A stretch of 26,181 nucleotides of DNA, from the NCBI GenBank assembly GCA_023405815.1, contig JAEXXM010000036.1, positions 1 through 26,181 of the forward strand. Direction: 5' to 3'. Below the pieces are notes generated by a model that did not search any database, had not been told where the DNA came from, and saw only the letters and a program-made list of their open reading frames with translations. Shown one piece after another: positions 7,247-14,935 of the stretch. This DNA is from Pseudomonadota bacterium. Lineage in GTDB: Bacteria > Pseudomonadota > Alphaproteobacteria > Rhizobiales > Hyphomicrobiaceae. The translations under genes and the position numbers were made by a program. Numbering within the stretch: the first letter of the stretch is position 1; each line of letters opens with the position of its first letter.

Positions 7247-7594
7247 ATGCAAGCCCTACGCGCTGGAATGTTCGCCGCCGCAGCCGTGCTGCCCTTCGCA
7301 GCAGCCCATGCACAGACAGGCGTTGCGTCCCACTACTCGGACCTGTCGACTACGGCCAGCGGTCGCTCTTACAGCTCGGGCGCCATGGTCGCCGCACATC
7401 GCTCGCATCCGTTCGGCACCAAGCTGCGCGTCAAGAACCTGCGCAATGGCCGCTCGGTCGTCGTGACGGTCGTTGACCGCGGCCCCTTCGTGAAAGGCCG
7501 CATCATCGACCTCTCCAAGGGAGCGGCCAATGCCCTCGGCTTCTCCGGTCTGCAGCGCGTCGAAGTCGCTGTGATCGGAAAGGGCGGCAAGTAG
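7247..7594 (+). CDS. Short RlpA-like double-psi beta-barrel protein
   Basis: This 115-residue exported protein has a signal peptide (likely cut after residue 22, AHA before QTG) and then a single RlpA-type double-psi beta-barrel: GVASHYS, AHRSHPFGTKLRVKN, VVDRGPF, GRIIDLS and a C-terminal strand. Family members are peptidoglycan lytic transglycosylases acting on glycan lacking stem peptides, often at the septum. Here there is no lipobox and no SPOR domain, so it is a minimal periplasmic form. The conserved His (H51) and Asp (D77) are present with the spacing of Pseudomonas RlpA, but the position expected for the catalytic Glu is Arg (R40). It may therefore be inactive or act differently. It stands alone, with its own terminator downstream. 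Confidence 0.9.
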   Translation: MQALRAGMFAAAAVLPFAAAHAQTGVASHYSDLSTTASGRSYSSGAMVAAHRSHPFGTKLRVKNLRNGRSVVVTVVDRGPFVKGRIIDLSKGAANALGFSGLQRVEVAVIGKGGK

Positions 7595-7628
7595 GCCCGC
7601 CCCGGGTACTCGGCCGCACGCTGACATC

Positions 7629-7666
7629 GAAAGAGCCCTCCGGACGACCGTCCGGAGGGCTCTTTC
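7629..7666. terminator. Bidirectional-looking intrinsic terminator
   Basis: A perfect 17-bp stem pairs 7629-7645 (starting GAAAGAGCCC) with 7650-7666 (ending GGGCTCTTTC), loop GACC. It ends in CTTTCAATTT, so the A-rich left arm and T-rich right arm suit termination on both strands. It lies 34 bp past the RlpA-like stop. Confidence 0.9.
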
Positions 7667-7763
7667 AATTTGAATCCAGATCGATCCGAATTGATCGTCA
7701 GTCAACACCGTATTTTCACTAGGCCGGAGATACGAAGGAGACGTCAACGTTTCAGGCGGCCAG

Positions 7764-9359
7764 ATGCCACGGTTGTATGCCCGATTCATAGCTGGCCACC
7801 GCCCGCTGCTCGTTCAGGCAGTCCTGTGGACCATCATATTCCTCGGGCTTCTCGGTGCCGGTCTCGGCGTGATCCGCTGGCAGGTCGACAGCCATATCGC
7901 CAGGGATCAGCGAACCGAGCTCGCGCGCATCGAAGCGGTTCATTCTTCGGCCGTATCGGCGATGACGATGCTGGAGCAAGCGCCGGGGGAGCCGTGCTCG
8001 GCAAAGTTCATCGCTGCCATGCGGGCGGTCGCGTTCCTGCCCGACGGCCTCAACCAATTCCTCTACGCGCCGGACGGCAAGGCGCATTGCAGCGCAGACG
8101 GAACACGCTTTGATCCCCCCGTCGAGCTCGGCCTGGCAGATATTCCTGCACCGGCGCCCGGACACGCGAGCTGGCGCATGGAGCGGGACCTGGCGATGCT
8201 CCGCCATCCCGGCGTCGTCGGCACGATCGCCCAGCTCGGCGACTTTGCCGTTGCCATTCCGCCGTATACCGGATTCGACACTCCGGACGCCTGGCACTCC
8301 AAGGAACTCATTGCGAGCAATGCCAGAGGAGCAGCCTGGAGTCTCGCCGGCGAAAGGGGACTGCATTCGCAGGTCGCCGCGGAGGATGGCGGCGACGTGG
8401 GACCCGCGGTCGTGACGGCCGTCTCGTGTGCGCCTCAAAGCGTCTTCTGCGTCGCGTCCCGGGCCGACCTCGCAGCCTTGGCGCGTGACTGGAGAGCGGT
8501 GCTGGCGCTTCTCGTCGCGGCGGCGGCGCTCGTTGCCTGGGGACTCGCCGGAAGCGTCGTCTCGTGGTTGACGCGGCATTGGTCGTTCGCCGAGCGGTTC
8601 AAGCGGGGCCTCAACGCCCAGTCCATCGTTCTTGCGTACCAGCCCATCGTCGATCTCAAGACCAACGAGGTCGTCTGTATCGAGGTGCTGGCCCGCTGGC
8701 GCGACTTCGACAAAACGCTCGTGTCGCCCGCCCGCTTCATCCCGCTCGTTGCCGAGTACAAGCGAACGCGGTCATTCACGCAGATGGTGATCGATCGCGC
8801 CTACGAGGAGCTGGGCACGCTTCCGGCCCGGAGCACGCCGCTGCTGGTCAACTTCAATATTTTTGCGTGCGATTTCGAGAGCACGCGCCTTCTTCATTGG
8901 CTGAGCAGATTCCGCCACGACAAGAACCTGCGCGCTGCCGTCGAGCTCGTCGAAGAAGAGGACATCGACCTCTCGCAGGCACAAAGTGCGATCGAGGAGC
9001 TTGCGGCCGCCGGCGTGCCGACGTTCATCGACGACTTCGGGACCGGCTATTCGAACATAGAGCGCGTCGCGCACCTGCCGGTCGAGGGCGTGAAGCTCGA
9101 CCGGTCGTTCGCGATGTCGAAGCCGGACAGCATCATGGGACGGATGCTGGTGCAGATCATCGAGATGATAAAGACTTCAGGGCGCGTCATCATCGTCGAG
9201 GGCGTCGAGACAATGGCGCGGCTCAGCCTTTTGCGCTCGACGGGGTCTGTCGATCTCGTGCAGGGCTATGCCATCTCGCGGCCTCTGCAGATCGACGAGC
9301 TGCGAGCCTTCCTAGGCCTCGGATCCAAAGCGTGGGCAGCCTGCCCGGAAGCTGCCTGA
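7764..9359 (+). CDS. Membrane CSS-motif / EAL cyclic-di-GMP phosphodiesterase
   Basis: This 531-residue protein has a transmembrane helix (about 17-38), a periplasmic domain (39-242), a second helix (243-268) and a cytoplasmic EAL domain (about 280-520). The periplasmic part carries four cysteines (C78 in CSA, C109, C222, C229), matching CSS-motif sensors, whose disulfide state controls the enzyme in E. coli PdeC-type proteins. The EAL signature is EVL (307-309). The other residues expected for metal and substrate binding are visible: N363/N365, E395, D423-D424 in DDFGTG, K444, E479 in VEGVET and Q500. It is therefore probably an active c-di-GMP phosphodiesterase, lowering c-di-GMP when periplasmic thiols are reduced. 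No GGDEF domain is present. An AAGGAG sits 22 bp upstream, farther than usual, but no better start is in frame. Confidence 0.92.
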   Translation: MPRLYARFIAGHRPLLVQAVLWTIIFLGLLGAGLGVIRWQVDSHIARDQRTELARIEAVHSSAVSAMTMLEQAPGEPCSAKFIAAMRAVAFLPDGLNQFLYAPDGKAHCSADGTRFDPPVELGLADIPAPAPGHASWRMERDLAMLRHPGVVGTIAQLGDFAVAIPPYTGFDTPDAWHSKELIASNARGAAWSLAGERGLHSQVAAEDGGDVGPAVVTAVSCAPQSVFCVASRADLAALARDWRAVLALLVAAAALVAWGLAGSVVSWLTRHWSFAERFKRGLNAQSIVLAYQPIVDLKTNEVVCIEVLARWRDFDKTLVSPARFIPLVAEYKRTRSFTQMVIDRAYEELGTLPARSTPLLVNFNIFACDFESTRLLHWLSRFRHDKNLRAAVELVEEEDIDLSQAQSAIEELAAAGVPTFIDDFGTGYSNIERVAHLPVEGVKLDRSFAMSKPDSIMGRMLVQIIEMIKTSGRVIIVEGVETMARLSLLRSTGSVDLVQGYAISRPLQIDELRAFLGLGSKAWAACPEAA

Positions 9360-9555
9360 TCGCTGCCCACCACTTATTATCGTCACCGAGGGCCCCAGCG
9401 CCTCGACAGCAGAAAGGCACATTGATCGGCACATTTTCGCAATGTCTGCGTTGCTGGCACAACAACACATTAAAGCTCGTATGCGACGACGGCGGGCGGC
9501 GGACGAACCGGTGCCGCATAGAACCCTCGGGGGCAACGTCGCAAAGGAGAGCTCC

Positions 9556-10566
9556 ATGTCGACTAATCTGGTTGCCAGCGCCGCCAAGCTTCTCACGCCG
9601 GAGCTCGTGTCGCGTCTCGCATCTGCTCTGGGGATCGACCAGACGATGGTTGAAAAGGCCCTAAACGCCGGCATCCCGGGGCTGCTCGCGGCATTCATCT
9701 CGATGGTCGGCAGGCCCGGTGGAGCAACGAAGCTCGCGGACGCCGTCGCGCAGCAGCAGCCAGGCGTACTCTCCAGCATCGCGAGCGCGGGACCTGGCGG
9801 CGAGCGAGACATCATCAACCAGGGCCTCGGCTCACTGTCGTCGCTGCTCGGCGGCAGCACGGTGTCGGCAATTACCCAGGCGCTGACCAGGTACGCAGGC
9901 ATCGGGGAGGCGGGCTCGAAAGGCGTTCTGGGTCTACTCGCGCCGCTGGTGCTTGGCGTTCTCGGACAGCAGCAGCGTGGCGCCGGCCTCGATGCCTCAG
10001 GGTTTGCGCAACTGCTCCAATCGCAGGCGAGCAACGTGGCGCGCGCGCTGCCGTCGGGTTTTGCCAAGCAGCTCAGCGATACCGGCATTCTCGATCAGAT
10101 GCCGAGCGTCGCCAGCATGAGCCGCACGAGGGACCGGTCGGCAAGCGAATGGAGCTGGGTCATGCCGGCGCTTGCCGTCGTCGCACTGGGCGCGCTGGCC
10201 TGGTACCTTTTCGGTCGCCCGAACGAGCAGAACGTCGCCACGGCGCCGCCAGCGGCGGTCGAGACTCCGATGCAGGTGCCGCGCGACATCATCGTCACGG
10301 AAGCGGAAGAGAAAGATTGGGTCGGCCGACCGATCTTCAGCCGCGACAATCAGAAGGTCGGGGAAATCATCGAGATCAAGCGCGGGCCCGACAACAGGCT
10401 CACCGACATCTACTTCGATGCCGGGACATTCCTGGGTATGGGCGCCAAGCGCTATCACATCACCTCCGATCAGATCCAAGAGGCGAAGCCCAACGGGCTC
10501 GTGGTCACGCTGAAGGAATCGGAGATCGAGGCGATGCCGCAATCGCCCGAGCAAGCGAAGCAATAA
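9556..10566 (+). CDS. DUF937 - transmembrane - PRC-barrel fusion protein
   Basis: The start is the ATG at 9556, with a strong AAAGGAGAG 5 bp upstream; the frame is open to 9442 but that leader is Arg-rich and lacks an RBS. The 336-residue product has an N-terminal DUF937/YidB-like region (about 10-175: LLTPELVSRLASALG, several Gly/Leu-rich helices, LLAPLVLGVLGQQQ). One transmembrane helix follows at about 200-219 and a PRC-barrel at 253-325 (WVGRPIFSRDNQKVGEI, then a DIYFDAGTFLGMG segment). With one helix, the DUF937 part is probably cytoplasmic and the PRC-barrel periplasmic, though the reverse is possible. PRC-barrels bind varied partners; the function of DUF937 is unclear. It is convergent with the decarboxylase gene, the stops being 12 bp apart. 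Confidence 0.85.
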   Translation: MSTNLVASAAKLLTPELVSRLASALGIDQTMVEKALNAGIPGLLAAFISMVGRPGGATKLADAVAQQQPGVLSSIASAGPGGERDIINQGLGSLSSLLGGSTVSAITQALTRYAGIGEAGSKGVLGLLAPLVLGVLGQQQRGAGLDASGFAQLLQSQASNVARALPSGFAKQLSDTGILDQMPSVASMSRTRDRSASEWSWVMPALAVVALGALAWYLFGRPNEQNVATAPPAAVETPMQVPRDIIVTEAEEKDWVGRPIFSRDNQKVGEIIEIKRGPDNRLTDIYFDAGTFLGMGAKRYHITSDQIQEAKPNGLVVTLKESEIEAMPQSPEQAKQ

Positions 10567-10578
10567 AAACAGCGCCGA

Positions 10579-12273
10579 TCAGCGCGCAACGGTGGGCACG
10601 GCGACCGGGATCTCGATCTCGGCTTGCCTTTCCTTGTCGGGCGACAGCTCGGCACCGAGGCGCTTCAGCGCATCGGAGGTGTCGAGGCGGTCGAGCACGA
10701 TCTCGATCAGCGCCGGACCGCGGTTTGCGCCGCGTGCCCGCTCGAGCGCTAAATCCAATTCGTCCTCCGTCGTCACGCGCTCTCCCCAACCGCCCCCGAA
10801 CACCTCGGGCAAGCGGTGATAGGTCCACGGCTGGATGTCGTTGTAGGGACCTTCGTGGATTACCCGCTCGGTGGTGTAGCCGTCGTTGTTCATGAGCAGG
10901 AGGATGACGTTGCTTTGGCGGCGGCACAGGGAAGACAGCTCCTGCGCCGACATCTGGAAGGCGCCGTCGCCGATGAGGGCGAGCGGGCGCCGTGCGGGGT
11001 CGGCGAGGGAGGCGCCCAGCGTTGCGGGGAGCGCATAGCCGATCGACAGGTAGAACGCCTGGCCGATGAAGCCGACGTCGTGGTGCATGACGAGGTCGGC
11101 GGCGGCGACGATCGAATCGCCGGTCTCGGCGATGACCGTCGTATCGCTGCCGATGAAGGCGTTGATGCGCTTCATGACGCGGCTGATGGTGAGCTTGCGG
11201 CCTGGCTCGGCGACAAAGCCGGTGTCGAGCAGGCGCGACACGCTGGTGAACGGCGGGTGGCTGAGCCCACCTTTAGGCATGCGATCGGCCAGCCCCGCGA
11301 CCACGTCGCCGATCCAAACCTGCTCGTAGACGTGCTGGCTGATCTTCAGGCGCCCGGAGTTGGCGAGGATCATGTGCCGGCCTTCGAGCCGCCCGGTATG
11401 GACGCCGAGGCAGATGTCGCTGATCCAGGCTCCGAGGCAAAGGAGGACGTCGGCCTTCTCGACGATGTCGCGAACCTCGCGCCGCGACATCCCGCCTTCA
11501 TAGACACCGATGGCCTGCGGATGGTGCTCGGAGAGGACCGCCTTGCCGAGCAGCGTCGTGGCGACCGGCACACCGCTCGCCTCGACCAGGCGGTGGAACT
11601 CGCGCATCAACCCGTAGCGGTGCAACTCGACGCCGCCGAGGATGACAGGGCGCTTGGCAGCGAGAAGCAGTGCCATGGCCTCCTCGATCGCCTCGGCCAG
11701 TGCGTCCGCGTCAGAGTGCGGTCGGTCGGGGAGCACGAAGGGACCCGGCGCCGGGCACGGACGGTCGACCATGTCAGCCGGGATCTCGATCATGATCGGC
11801 CGCTTCTCGGCAAGGCAGCGGGCGAGCGCGCGATCGATGCGATGCGGAGCCTCGGCCGGATCGTCGAGCAGAACGGACGCGACTGTGATGTGCGAATAGG
11901 TCTGCTGCATGGTGGCGAAATCGCCGACGCTGTGGTGCAGCAGCATGGAGGAGCGCCGCTGCGTCGTGCGCGGGCCGCCGACGAGAACGACGAGCGGAAC
12001 CTGCTCGGCGTAGGCGCCAGCGATGGCGTTCATGGCGCTAAAGCCACCCACGCCCCAGGTGACGCAAATGGAGCCGATGCCGTTGAGACGCGCATATGCG
12101 TCAGCTGCATAGCCGGCATTTAGCTCGTTGCAGGTGCCGACGAACTCGATGCCGGATTCGATCAGCCGGTCCATGAACGTCAGCACGTAATCGCCGGGAA
12201 CGCCGAAGACGTGCTTGAGGCCCGCCTGCTTGAGGCGCGTCAGGAGATAGGTGGCGACCGTGGCCTGGGTCAT
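10579..12273 (-). CDS. Thiamine-diphosphate 2-oxo acid decarboxylase (PDC/IPDC family)
   Basis: This 564-residue protein resembles pyruvate and indolepyruvate decarboxylases, which convert a 2-oxo acid to an aldehyde plus CO2 using thiamine diphosphate and Mg2+. D28 (in GDYVL), E50 (in CNELNAGY) and the pair H113-H114 (LHHSVGDF) match the catalytic residues of Zymomonas PDC, three of them at the same residue numbers. The cofactor motif GDGAFQ ... MNNDGYTTE and the following IHEGPYND are also PDC-like. The frame continues open to 12699, but that part overlaps mutY antiparallel frames and is not coding; the ATG at 12273 gives the family N-terminus. Substrate could be pyruvate, indolepyruvate, phenylpyruvate or a branched 2-oxo acid. 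It lies 64 bp after mutY on the same strand. Confidence 0.9.
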   Translation of the reverse strand: MTQATVATYLLTRLKQAGLKHVFGVPGDYVLTFMDRLIESGIEFVGTCNELNAGYAADAYARLNGIGSICVTWGVGGFSAMNAIAGAYAEQVPLVVLVGGPRTTQRRSSMLLHHSVGDFATMQQTYSHITVASVLLDDPAEAPHRIDRALARCLAEKRPIMIEIPADMVDRPCPAPGPFVLPDRPHSDADALAEAIEEAMALLLAAKRPVILGGVELHRYGLMREFHRLVEASGVPVATTLLGKAVLSEHHPQAIGVYEGGMSRREVRDIVEKADVLLCLGAWISDICLGVHTGRLEGRHMILANSGRLKISQHVYEQVWIGDVVAGLADRMPKGGLSHPPFTSVSRLLDTGFVAEPGRKLTISRVMKRINAFIGSDTTVIAETGDSIVAAADLVMHHDVGFIGQAFYLSIGYALPATLGASLADPARRPLALIGDGAFQMSAQELSSLCRRQSNVILLLMNNDGYTTERVIHEGPYNDIQPWTYHRLPEVFGGGWGERVTTEDELDLALERARGANRGPALIEIVLDRLDTSDALKRLGAELSPDKERQAEIEIPVAVPTVAR

Positions 12274-12337
12274 TGGCTCTAGATGGGTCCGATCCGCGCT
12301 GTTTCCAACTTGCGGGCATCGCAGCTCGCCCGGGACG

Positions 12338-13444
12338 CTAATTCTCCGTAAGCGCGTGGGCGATGATCTTGCGCATGACGCTGGGGAGCGCGGCGGCGTG
12401 CAGGTCACGGCGCGCGACCCACTGGCAGCGCTCCGGCTCCGCCCAGAAGGTGAGGCTCGTCTCGGCAGGCACCAGCGTGCGGTAGACGACGACCTCCAAG
12501 CGGAAGTGCGTGAAGACGTGCACGACGGTGCCCGGCACCGCCCACCAGTCCGCGCGCACTGGCGCGGTACGCAGCGCCTCCTTCGCCGGCGGTAGCAGAT
12601 CGCCCCACTCGGTGCCCGGGACCTCGAGCATGCCGCCGAGGAGACCGGCCTCGGGACGTTTGCGCAGGAGCACGTGGCCGTCCTCGCGCAAAGCGACAAA
12701 TGCGTAGCCGACGCGCTGCGGGCGCTCCATGCGGTCGAGCCGCATCGGCAATTGCTCGGCGATGCCGTGGGCGGAGGCGGCGCAATCCTGCTGCACGGGA
12801 CAGACGAGACACGAGGGCCGCTTGGGCGTGCAGATGCCGGCGCCGAGATCCATCATCGCCTGGGCGAAATCGCCGGCGCGGCGCTGAGGGGTGAGCGTTG
12901 CCGCCAGCCTCTTCAATTCCGTCTTGGCGGCGGGGAGGGGTTGGCGCACCGCGAAGAGGCGGGCGACGACGCGCTCGACGTTGCCGTCGACGGGCGTCGC
13001 CGGCTCGCTGAAGGCGATGGCGGCGATGGCGGCTGCCGTATACGGGCCGATGCCCGGCAGCTTCTGCAGCTCTGCCTGGCTCGCGGGGAATTTTCCGCCG
13101 AGCTCGTTAGCCACGACGACGGCGCACTTGTGCAGATTGCGCGCGCGGCTGTAGTAGCCAAGCCCGGCCCAGGCGGCGAGCACGTCGTCGAGCGGCGCAG
13201 ACGCGAGCGCCTCGACGGTCGGCCAGCGGGCGAGGAACTTCAGGTAGTAGGGAATGACGGCCTTGACCGTCGTCTGCTGCAGCATGATCTCGCTGAGCCA
13301 GACGCGGTAAGGATTGGCGCGCTTGCCCGGCGCGACGCGCCAAGGCAGGTCACGACGCTCCTCGTCGTACCAGGCAAGCAATGCGTCGACGGTGTCGGGG
13401 CCGGCCGGCCGAAGCGGCAGTTGCTTTCTCGCAACAGCAGTCAA
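12338..13444 (-). CDS. mutY: A/G-specific adenine glycosylase
   Basis: MutY removes adenine mispaired with 8-oxoguanine. Numbering from the TTG at 13444 (368 residues): catalytic E52 in LSEIMLQQT, a helix-hairpin-helix LPGIGPYTAAAI at 129-140, catalytic D153 in PVDGNVERV, and the 4Fe-4S ligands C205, C212, C215 and C221 (C-x6-C-x2-C-x5-C). The C-terminal third is the NUDIX-like domain that reads 8-oxoG. The frame is open to an ATG at 13570 and another at 13534, but those starts run into or against the divergent dciA start. The TTG at 13444 has GGGAG 8 bp upstream and gives the usual family length, so it is preferred; the start remains uncertain. The decarboxylase gene follows 64 bp downstream. 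Confidence 0.93.
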   Translation of the reverse strand: MTAVARKQLPLRPAGPDTVDALLAWYDEERRDLPWRVAPGKRANPYRVWLSEIMLQQTTVKAVIPYYLKFLARWPTVEALASAPLDDVLAAWAGLGYYSRARNLHKCAVVVANELGGKFPASQAELQKLPGIGPYTAAAIAAIAFSEPATPVDGNVERVVARLFAVRQPLPAAKTELKRLAATLTPQRRAGDFAQAMMDLGAGICTPKRPSCLVCPVQQDCAASAHGIAEQLPMRLDRMERPQRVGYAFVALREDGHVLLRKRPEAGLLGGMLEVPGTEWGDLLPPAKEALRTAPVRADWWAVPGTVVHVFTHFRLEVVVYRTLVPAETSLTFWAEPERCQWVARRDLHAAALPSVMRKIIAHALTEN

Positions 13445-13532
13445 GGGATCATCTCCCGGCGCCCGCGAATCGATCCGTCGATGGTAAGCGTCGAAGCATC
13501 TGCTGGAAACTCTCTGCGCCGGTATATCCCGC

Positions 13533-14087
13533 ATGGCATCCAACGCCGCCCGTTTTCGTGCTCCATCCACTGCCGCGACGCGCTCGGGTGGGTTCGTGGC
13601 GGCGCGCGCCGTCGGAAGCTACGTGCCGAAGCTGACGCACAAGGCATTCGAGAAGTACGGGTTTGCGGCTGCTGCCCTGATCACCGACTGGGAAGTCATC
13701 GTGGGCAAGGACATGGCCGCCTTCACGGCACCGGAGCGGCTGAAATGGCCGCGCGGCGTGGGCTTCGGCGAGGAGCTGGATGAGATCGAGGCCGGCCGCC
13801 CCGGAGCGACGCTCATCGTGCGCGTCGAGCCGGCGCGGGCGCTGGATGTGCAGTATCGCGCCCAGCAGCTTCTGGAGCGGATCAACGGGCATTTCGGCTA
13901 TCGGGCGGTGGGCGAGCTGCGCATCCTGCAGGCGCCGCTTCCCGATCGAGGCACCAGTGCGTCGGCCTCCCGGACGGGGCAGCCCATCGTTGCGGCCCCG
14001 GAACTGGCCGGCATCGGCGACGAGCGCCTGCGCCGGGCGCTGACCGCCCTCAAATCGGGCATGGCGCGGCGCGGCCAGGGTCGCTAG
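13533..14087 (+). CDS. dciA: DciA family (DUF721) replicative helicase loader
   Basis: This 184-residue protein carries a DUF721 domain (about residues 33-135): ITDWEVIVGKDMAAFTAPERLKWPR, then GATLIVRVEPARALDVQYRAQQLLERINGHFGY and a closing VGELRILQAPL strand. DUF721 is now called DciA; DciA proteins load or activate the replicative helicase DnaB in bacteria without DnaC or DnaI, and this role has been reported in Caulobacter. The C-terminal 50 residues end in a conserved-looking short helix pair (ERLRRALTALKSGMARR). The mutY-dciA-dsbA-smc order is common in Rhizobiales, which supports the call. No strong RBS precedes the ATG at 13533, and the upstream gap to the mutY TTG start is 88 bp and divergent. 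Confidence 0.85.
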   Translation: MASNAARFRAPSTAATRSGGFVAARAVGSYVPKLTHKAFEKYGFAAAALITDWEVIVGKDMAAFTAPERLKWPRGVGFGEELDEIEAGRPGATLIVRVEPARALDVQYRAQQLLERINGHFGYRAVGELRILQAPLPDRGTSASASRTGQPIVAAPELAGIGDERLRRALTALKSGMARRGQGR

Positions 14088-14235
14088 GCCGTTCCCGATC
14101 CTCAACGGGGCATTAAGCTTCCTTCACTTGGAGCGCGGCGGATTTTGCCTTATTCCGACGCCCGGGAGCGTGCTACTCGGGGCGTGAGCCCGGGGCCGCC
14201 AAGGCGCATAACGAATTCTCTCAAGGAGCACCGAC

Positions 14236-14925
14236 GTGTCCGCATCGAAGTCCTCATTTGGCCGATTTGAGCTCTCGCGGCGGAGCGTGCTCGCCGTCCT
14301 CTGCGCGGGAGCGCTCGGCGCTGCCGCCGCGCTGCCGGTGGCCGCGCAACAGCAGAAGGGACCCTCGGAGGTTCCGGTCGAAGAGCTGATGAAGCCGGTC
14401 GGCCTGCCCGACCTCGGGCTCGGACCGGCGGACGCCAAAGTCACCGTCGTCGAGTATGCGTCGATGACCTGCGGTCACTGCGCGCACTTCACCAAGGACG
14501 TGTGGCCCGAGTTCAAGAAGAAGTACGTCGACACGAACAAGGTCCGCTATATCTTCCGCGAATTCCCGCTCGACAACCTCGCCGCTGCAGCCTCGATGCT
14601 GGCGCGCTGCGCCGGCCAGGACAAGGCGTTTCCGCTGATCGAGGTGCTGTTCGAGAAGCAGGGCGAATGGGCGTTCGGAGAAGGTAACCCGGTGCCGCGC
14701 CTGTTCGAGATCGCCAAACAGGCGGGCTTCACGCAGGAATCGTTCGACAAGTGCCTGACCGACCAGAAGCTGCTGGACGAGATCACTGCCGGGCGCACCC
14801 GCGCCTCGGAAGTGTTCGGCGTCAGCGCTACCCCGACCTTCTACATCAACGGCAAGAAGCTCGACGGCAGCCCGACGATGGAGAAGTTCGACGCCATGAT
14901 CGAGCCGCTGCTGGCCAAGAGCTGA
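14236..14925 (+). CDS. DsbA-family thiol:disulfide oxidoreductase (Tat-like signal)
   Basis: The GTG at 14236 follows AAGGAG with an 8-bp gap, giving 229 residues. The N-terminus has a twin-arginine-like signal, LSRRSVLAVL (R15-R16), then a hydrophobic core and a cut near residue 37. The mature protein is DsbA-like (thioredoxin fold with helical insert): active site C79-G-H-C82 in MTCGHCAHF and cis-Pro P200 in SATPTFYING. Two further cysteines, C125 and C173, may form a second disulfide as described for alphaproteobacterial alpha-DsbA1 of Wolbachia. It would oxidise or shuffle thiols in the periplasm. The next gene, a paralogue, starts 10 bp after its stop, so the two are very likely co-transcribed, possibly with smc. 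Confidence 0.92.
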   Translation: MSASKSSFGRFELSRRSVLAVLCAGALGAAAALPVAAQQQKGPSEVPVEELMKPVGLPDLGLGPADAKVTVVEYASMTCGHCAHFTKDVWPEFKKKYVDTNKVRYIFREFPLDNLAAAASMLARCAGQDKAFPLIEVLFEKQGEWAFGEGNPVPRLFEIAKQAGFTQESFDKCLTDQKLLDEITAGRTRASEVFGVSATPTFYINGKKLDGSPTMEKFDAMIEPLLAKS

Positions 14926-14935
14926 GCCAAACCTT

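Noticed and set aside
9463..9480. TGGCAC near 9463 as a sigma-54 promoter upstream of the DUF937 gene
   Set aside because: No TTGC element at the required -12 spacing.
9442..9555. Longer start for the DUF937-PRC gene
   Set aside because: The leader is Arg-rich and lacks an RBS, whereas the ATG at 9556 has AAAGGAGAG.
10816..12123. 435-residue + strand frame opposite the decarboxylase
   Set aside because: It is the mirror of a gene with a complete catalytic residue set and has no motif of its own.
12274..12699. N-terminal extension of the decarboxylase frame
   Set aside because: It is Arg/Ser-rich and overlaps mutY coding sequence in another frame; the ThDP family start is at 12273.
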